From the NCBI RefSeq assembly GCF_900114015.1, contig NZ_FORN01000050.1, positions 1-44,488 of the forward strand: 44,488 nucleotides of DNA, written 5' to 3'. Made by a program: the position numbers and the translations under genes. Below, one piece after another: positions 40,360-44,488 of this stretch. The notes below the pieces were generated by a model. The model was not told where the DNA came from and did not search any database. It worked only from the letters and a program-made list of their open reading frames with translations. Every line of letters starts with the position of its first letter. Within the stretch, counting starts at the first letter, position 1. Source of the stretch: Caulobacter sp. UNC279MFTsu5.1. Its GTDB lineage: Bacteria; Pseudomonadota; Alphaproteobacteria; Caulobacterales; Caulobacteraceae.

Positions 40360-41313
40360 ATGAGTTCGAAGACCCTGGACCGCGCGCTGGTCCTGGACGC
40401 GGTCCGCGTGACCGAAGCCGCCGCCATCGCCTCGTGGACGATGGTGGGCCGGGGCGACGAGAAGGCGGCCGACCAGGCCGCGGTCGACGCCATGCGCAAC
40501 GCGCTGAACGAGCTGACCATCGACGGCGAGATCGTGATCGGCGAGGGCGAGCGCGATGAAGCGCCCATGCTCTATATCGGCGAGAAGGTCGGCACCGGCA
40601 AAGGCCCGGCCATCGACATCGCCCTGGACCCTCTGGAAGGCACCACCCTGACGGCCAAGGCCATGCCCAACGCCCTGGCGGTGATGGCCTGGGCGCCCAA
40701 GGGCAGCCTGCTGAACGCCCCCGACACCTACATGGACAAGATCGCCTGCGGTCCGGGCCTGCCGGCCGGGGTGATCGACCTGGACAAGTCGCCCGCCGAC
40801 AACATCAAGGCCGTGGCCGCCGCCAAGGGCGTCGCGCCCGAGCAGATCACCGTCTGCGTGCTGGACCGCCCGCGCCACGCCGAGATCATCGCCAGCGTCC
40901 GCTCGGTGGGCGCCCGCGTCAACCTGATCACCGACGGCGACGTGGCCGGGGTGATCGCCACCACCGACCCATCGACCGGCATCGACCTCTATGTCGGCTC
41001 AGGCGGCGCGCCCGAGGGCGTGCTGGCCTGCGCGGCCTTGAAATGCGTCGGCGGCCAGTTCCAGGGCCGGCTGCTGTTCCGCAACGGCGACGAACGCGCC
41101 CGGGCCGCCAAGTGGGGCATCACCGAGTTGGACAAGAAGTACGACCTGCACGAGATCGTCCGCGCCGACGCGATCTTCGCGGCCACCGGCGTCACCTGGG
41201 GCAACCTGCTGGACGGGGTGACCTACAAGGACGGCTTCGTCCACACCCATACGCTGGTCATGAACTCGTCGACCGGCACGGTGCGCGAAGTGCGGATGAA
41301 GCGGAAGGCCTAG
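40360..41313 (+). CDS. glpX: Class II fructose-1,6-bisphosphatase
   Basis: This 317-residue GlpX-type enzyme hydrolyses fructose 1,6-bisphosphate in gluconeogenesis. Marks are IVIGEGERDEAPMLYIGE at about 52-69 and LDPLEGTTLTAKAMPNA at about 87-103, with acidic metal ligands. I prefer the ATG at 40360 over the adjacent TTG. A class I enzyme gene lies 48 bases downstream, so the two unrelated isozymes are likely co-expressed. Confidence 0.95.
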   Translation: MSSKTLDRALVLDAVRVTEAAAIASWTMVGRGDEKAADQAAVDAMRNALNELTIDGEIVIGEGERDEAPMLYIGEKVGTGKGPAIDIALDPLEGTTLTAKAMPNALAVMAWAPKGSLLNAPDTYMDKIACGPGLPAGVIDLDKSPADNIKAVAAAKGVAPEQITVCVLDRPRHAEIIASVRSVGARVNLITDGDVAGVIATTDPSTGIDLYVGSGGAPEGVLACAALKCVGGQFQGRLLFRNGDERARAAKWGITELDKKYDLHEIVRADAIFAATGVTWGNLLDGVTYKDGFVHTHTLVMNSSTGTVREVRMKRKA

Positions 41314-41361
41314 GCTTTCGGTAAGGTCGCCTGCGAATCCCTTTCCCCTTACGAGGCTAGC

Positions 41362-42336
41362 ATGATCACGTTGACCGACCTCGCCGGATGGCTGGCCGAC
41401 GAGCCCGCGGGCGAAGAGGTGAAGGCCGTCGTCGAGGTGATCGCCGGCGCCTGCGCCCGGATCAGCCGGGTGGTGGCGTCGGGAGCGATCTCGGGCAGCC
41501 TGGGCGCGGCCGGCCAGGTCAACGTCCAGGACGAAGAGCAGAAGAAGCTCGACATCATCACCAACGACATCCTGCGCGACGCGCTGAACGGATGCGCCCT
41601 GGTCGCCGGCCTGGCGTCCGAGGAGCTGGAGGTGATCGAGACCACCGGCGCCGTCGGCGGCTTCCTGGTCACCTTCGATCCGCTGGACGGCTCCAGCAAC
41701 ATCGACGTCAACGTCTCGGTCGGCACGATCTTCTCGATCCTGCCCGCGCCGGCCGGCGTCGCGCCCAGCCAGGCCGATTTCCTGCTGCCCGGCCGCCGCC
41801 AGGTCGCCGCCGGCTATGCGGTCTACGGCCCCCAGACCATGCTGGTGCTGACCTTGTCGAAGGGCGTGGTCGCCTTCACCCTCGACGCCGACGGGACCTG
41901 GCTGTTGACCCACCAGACCATCGCCATTTCGCCGGACACCGCCGAGTTCGCGATCAACATGTCCAACCAACGCCATTGGGCCGAGCCCGTGCGGCGCTAT
42001 ATCGACGGCTGCCTGCAGGGCAAGGCGGGGCCGCGGGGCAAGAACTTCAACATGCGCTGGGTCGCCTCGATGGTGGCCGACGTCCACCGCATCCTGATGC
42101 GCGGCGGGATCTTCCTGTACCCGTGGGACGCCCGTGAGCCCGACAAGCCGGGCAAGCTGCGCCTGCTGTACGAGGCCAACCCGATGTCGCTGATCGTCGA
42201 GCGGGCTGGGGGGCAGTCGACCGACGGCGTGACGCCGATCCTCGACCTGCAGCCCACCAAGCTGCACCAGCGCGTGCCAGTGGTGCTGGGCTCGGCGAAT
42301 GAAGTGGCGCTGGTGGCGGAGCTGTCGGCGGGCTAA
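41362..42336 (+). CDS. fbp: Class I fructose-1,6-bisphosphatase
   Basis: This 324-residue enzyme performs the same reaction as its neighbour with an unrelated-class sequence. Metal and substrate motifs are GLASEELEVIE at about 85-95 and FDPLDGSSNIDVNVSVG at about 109-125. Later marks are YPWDAREPDKPGKLRLLYEANPM-type sequences around residue 255-277. It starts at ATG 41362. Sugar-phosphate effectors cannot be predicted. Confidence 0.95.
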   Translation: MITLTDLAGWLADEPAGEEVKAVVEVIAGACARISRVVASGAISGSLGAAGQVNVQDEEQKKLDIITNDILRDALNGCALVAGLASEELEVIETTGAVGGFLVTFDPLDGSSNIDVNVSVGTIFSILPAPAGVAPSQADFLLPGRRQVAAGYAVYGPQTMLVLTLSKGVVAFTLDADGTWLLTHQTIAISPDTAEFAINMSNQRHWAEPVRRYIDGCLQGKAGPRGKNFNMRWVASMVADVHRILMRGGIFLYPWDAREPDKPGKLRLLYEANPMSLIVERAGGQSTDGVTPILDLQPTKLHQRVPVVLGSANEVALVAELSAG

Positions 42337-42512
42337 GGCGATCGCCGACGAGGTTTCGTTCCCGTCGCGTCCGTTTCTGACGCATCCAAGCCCTATCTTC
42401 GATCCTCGCCCCGCCCGTGGAGCGAATCCGCCAAACGGCGTAGGCTCGGGAGATGACCACGACAGCCAAGCTCCGCAATTCCGGCCGTTTTCCCGCTAGG
42501 CAGGGCTGATCC
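42337..42512. other. Intergenic region before recJ
   Basis: I see no strong gene or promoter. A 19-codon open frame (ATG 42453, stop 42507-42509) with GGGAGATG upstream ends just before the recJ start at 42513. It could be a leader peptide but the evidence is only position. Confidence 0.35.
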
Positions 42513-44327
42513 ATGGCCGACGGTCACGCTCCGGTCGACACCGGCTGCTTCCTCGACGTCTCCCGCTCGATCAGCGGCCGGGCCTGGCGCGAGCGGCCGG
42601 GCGACGCGGCGGTCGCCCGCAGCCACCAGCAGGTCCACGGCCTGTCCGAGCCCCTGGCCCGGGCCCTGGCCTCGCGCGGCGTCGGCGTCGACCACGCCGA
42701 GCACTATCTGCGCCCCACCCTGAAGGCGCTGTTCCCCGACCCGTCCAGCTTCACCGACATGGACCGGGCCGCCGAGATCCTGATCGACGCGCTGGAGCGT
42801 GGCCGGCCGACCATGGTGTTCGCCGACTACGACGTCGATGGCGCCACCAGCGCCGCCCAGCTGGTGCGCTGGTTCCGCTACATGGGCGTCGAGCTGCCGA
42901 TCTACATTCCCGACCGCCTGACCGAGGGCTACGGCCCCAGCCCGGCGGCCTTCAAGACCATCCGCGACGGCGGCGCCGAGCTGGTGGTCACCCTGGACTG
43001 CGGGGCGGCGGCCTATGACGCCATCGCCAGCGCCGCGGTCATCGGTCTCGAAGTTGTGGTGATCGACCACCACCTGATGCGCGAGGACCCGCCGGCCGCC
43101 GCCGCCGTGGTCAATCCCAACCGCCCGGGCTGCCAGAGCGGGCAGGGGGTGCTGGCCGCCGCCGGCGTGACCTTCGTCCTGCTGGCCGCCCTCAATCGCG
43201 AGGCCCGCAAGCGCGGCCTGTTCACCGACGAGCGGCCGCAGCCGGACCTGCGCCAGTGGCTGGACCTGGTGGCCATGGGCGAGGTCTGCGACGTCACCCA
43301 GCTGGTCGGCTTCAACCGCGCCCTGACGACCCTGGGCCTGCGAACTATGTCCAGCTGGGGCAATCCGGGCCTGAAGGCCCTGTTCGAGGTCGGCAAGGGC
43401 TCGGGCCCGGCCTCGGTCTTCCACGCCGGCTTCATCCTGGGGCCGCGCATCAACGCCGGCGGCCGGATCGGTCGCTCCGACCTGGGGGCGCGCCTGCTGT
43501 CCACGGACGATCCGGAGGAGGCCCGCGCCCTCGCCGAGGAGCTGGACGGCCTCAACACCGAGCGCAAGGCGGTCGAGGCCGCCGTGGTCGAGGAAGCCGC
43601 CGCCCTGCTGGAGCGCGGCAGCAACTTCGATCCCGACGCCCCGGTGATCGTGGTGGCCGGGGAGGGGTGGCACCCCGGGGTGATCGGCATCGTCGCCGGC
43701 CGCCTGCGCGAACGCTACCGCAAGCCCGTGGTGGTGATCGGCGTCGACCGCGCCGCTAATGTCGGCAAGGGCTCGGGCCGTTCGCAACCGGGCGTCAACC
43801 TGGGCGCGGCGATCCAGGCGGCCTTCGAGGCGGGGCTGCTGATGGCCGGCGGCGGCCACGCCATGGCCGCGGGCCTGTCGATCCGTCCCGATTCGATTCC
43901 CGAGTTCCGCGCCTTCCTGGAGGAGCGCCTGGCGGGCGAGATGGAGGCCGTGGGCGTCGAGGGAGTCGATATCGACGCCCTGGTCCAGCCGCGCGCCGCC
44001 AACCGCGCCCTGTGGAGCGAGTTCCAGCAGCTGGCCCCGTTCGGCCCCGGCAACCCCGAGCCGATGTTCGCCCTGGCCGGCGTGCGCCCCGAGCGGATGA
44101 TGGCCATGAAGGGCGGCCATGTGCGCGTCGACCTGGTCGGGCCGTCGGGCGATCGAATCAAGGCGATCTCCTGGCGCTCGGCCGAGACCCCGCTGGGCGA
44201 ACGCCTGCTGTCCGGCGGCGGGGCCCTGCACGTCGCGGGCCGTCTGAAACCGGACGATTACATGGGCCGGGAAGGGGTCCAGCTGGAGATCGAGGACGTC
44301 GCCGACCCCCGCATGCGCATGACTTGA
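42513..44327 (+). CDS. recJ: Single-stranded-DNA-specific exonuclease RecJ
   Basis: This 604-residue 5'-3' exonuclease acts in recombination and mismatch repair. DHH-family motifs run in order: FADYDVDGATSAA near residue 106, TLDCGAA near 156, IDHHLMRED near 185, AMGEVCDVTQL near 254 and INAGGRIGRSD near 315. The DHHA1 domain has GGGHAMAAGLS near 446. A C-terminal OB-like segment completes the protein. The start at ATG 42513 (MADGHAPVDTG) has no strong ribosome site, only GGCAGGG. The tRNA-Glu gene follows. Confidence 0.96.
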   Translation: MADGHAPVDTGCFLDVSRSISGRAWRERPGDAAVARSHQQVHGLSEPLARALASRGVGVDHAEHYLRPTLKALFPDPSSFTDMDRAAEILIDALERGRPTMVFADYDVDGATSAAQLVRWFRYMGVELPIYIPDRLTEGYGPSPAAFKTIRDGGAELVVTLDCGAAAYDAIASAAVIGLEVVVIDHHLMREDPPAAAAVVNPNRPGCQSGQGVLAAAGVTFVLLAALNREARKRGLFTDERPQPDLRQWLDLVAMGEVCDVTQLVGFNRALTTLGLRTMSSWGNPGLKALFEVGKGSGPASVFHAGFILGPRINAGGRIGRSDLGARLLSTDDPEEARALAEELDGLNTERKAVEAAVVEEAAALLERGSNFDPDAPVIVVAGEGWHPGVIGIVAGRLRERYRKPVVVIGVDRAANVGKGSGRSQPGVNLGAAIQAAFEAGLLMAGGGHAMAAGLSIRPDSIPEFRAFLEERLAGEMEAVGVEGVDIDALVQPRAANRALWSEFQQLAPFGPGNPEPMFALAGVRPERMMAMKGGHVRVDLVGPSGDRIKAISWRSAETPLGERLLSGGGALHVAGRLKPDDYMGREGVQLEIEDVADPRMRMT

Positions 44328-44346
44328 AAAAACTGCTCTTCGTCGC

Positions 44347-44375
44347 TTGCGCCCTGGGGGGAAGCTTTGTATATC
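44347..44375 (+). promoter_or_regulatory. Promoter of tRNA-Glu
   Basis: TTGCGC (44347-44352) and TATATC (44370-44375) are spaced by exactly 17 bases, 21 bases before the tRNA start. It lies just after the recJ stop codon, so the tRNA has its own promoter. Confidence 0.65.
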
Positions 44376-44396
44376 GCCTGCTCTTCGCGGCCACGT

Positions 44397-44471
44397 GGTC
44401 CCTTCGTCTATCGGTTAGGACGCCAGATTTTCATTCTGGAGAGAGGGGTTCGACTCCCCTAGGGACTACCA
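44397..44471 (+). tRNA. tRNA-Glu (anticodon TTC)
   Basis: A 75-base cloverleaf has acceptor stem GGTCCCT/AGGGACT, with a G-U first pair, and anticodon stem CCAGA/TCTGG with loop TTTTCAT (anticodon TTC). The T arm has AGGGGTTCGACTCCCCT, and CCA is encoded at 44469-44471. The window ends 17 bases later, so no terminator can be seen. Confidence 0.95.
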
Positions 44472-44488
44472 CCGCGAAGCCTACTTAG

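Noticed and set aside
42453..42509. A 19-codon leader peptide before recJ
   Set aside because: Position and a weak ribosome site are the only evidence. The codons show no regulatory run of one amino acid.

Overview
The window is high-GC chromosomal DNA from an alphaproteobacterium, most likely Caulobacter or a close relative in Caulobacterales. This rests on gene families and gene order recognised from memory, not on a database search. Pointers are an aa3-oxidase subunit IV, a MucR/Ros regulator beside glyA, a K+-independent H+-pyrophosphatase followed by a CheY-like protein and BamE, a cytochrome bc1 chaperone followed by yceD-plsX-fabH-ihfA-merR, and a class I PHA synthase. It is mostly core metabolism and housekeeping. 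No prophage, transposase, CRISPR array or large island is visible.

Layout. 0.4-4.8 kb: cox subunit IV, a unit of hemB, an unknown gene and a NUDIX gene, a secreted peptidase-like hydrolase, and a DUF2147 protein. 5.0-10.4 kb: valine catabolism, with an acyl-CoA dehydrogenase, a DUF6968-like gene, a histidine phosphatase and 3-hydroxyisobutyryl-CoA hydrolase joined by 4-base overlaps, then a lipoprotein methyltransferase and mmsB. 10.5-16.5 kb: hemA, mucR (opposite strand), glyA, nrdR, a divergent ribH, nusB and thiL. 16.5-21.2 kb: a stand-alone EF-Tu domain 3-like protein, an acyltransferase, a FliL-like secreted protein and hppA with a strong terminator. 21.2-26.9 kb: a CheY-like regulator and bamE (minus strand), then the bc1 chaperone, yceD, plsX, fabH, ihfA, a MerR regulator and tRNA-Pro. 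27-31.7 kb: DUF2842 and GlsB-type membrane proteins, heme A synthase, alkaline phosphatase, and rplM-rpsI with a terminator. 31.8-37.6 kb: argC, a VapC/AbrB-type toxin-antitoxin pair with a palindromic candidate operator, a DUF1287 protein, soxR with a SoxR box facing a monooxygenase-like gene, phaC and a lipoprotein. 37.7-44.5 kb: an alaC-like aminotransferase, hom, class II and class I fructose-1,6-bisphosphatases side by side, recJ and tRNA-Glu.

Several genes share a heme and respiration theme: hemA and hemB make early tetrapyrrole intermediates, heme A synthase supplies cytochrome aa3, and the bc1 chaperone and oxidase subunit IV serve the respiratory complexes. Two families of dispersed intergenic repeats occur, with three copies of one and two inverted copies of the other. 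The items most worth a second look are the orphan EF-Tu domain 3-like protein, the RibH paralogue with altered substrate-site residues, the MucR with a degenerate zinc site, the lipoprotein methyltransferase, the DUF6968-like gene embedded in the valine operon, and the SoxR-controlled and toxin-antitoxin operators. I see no clear multi-gene system that is wholly new.
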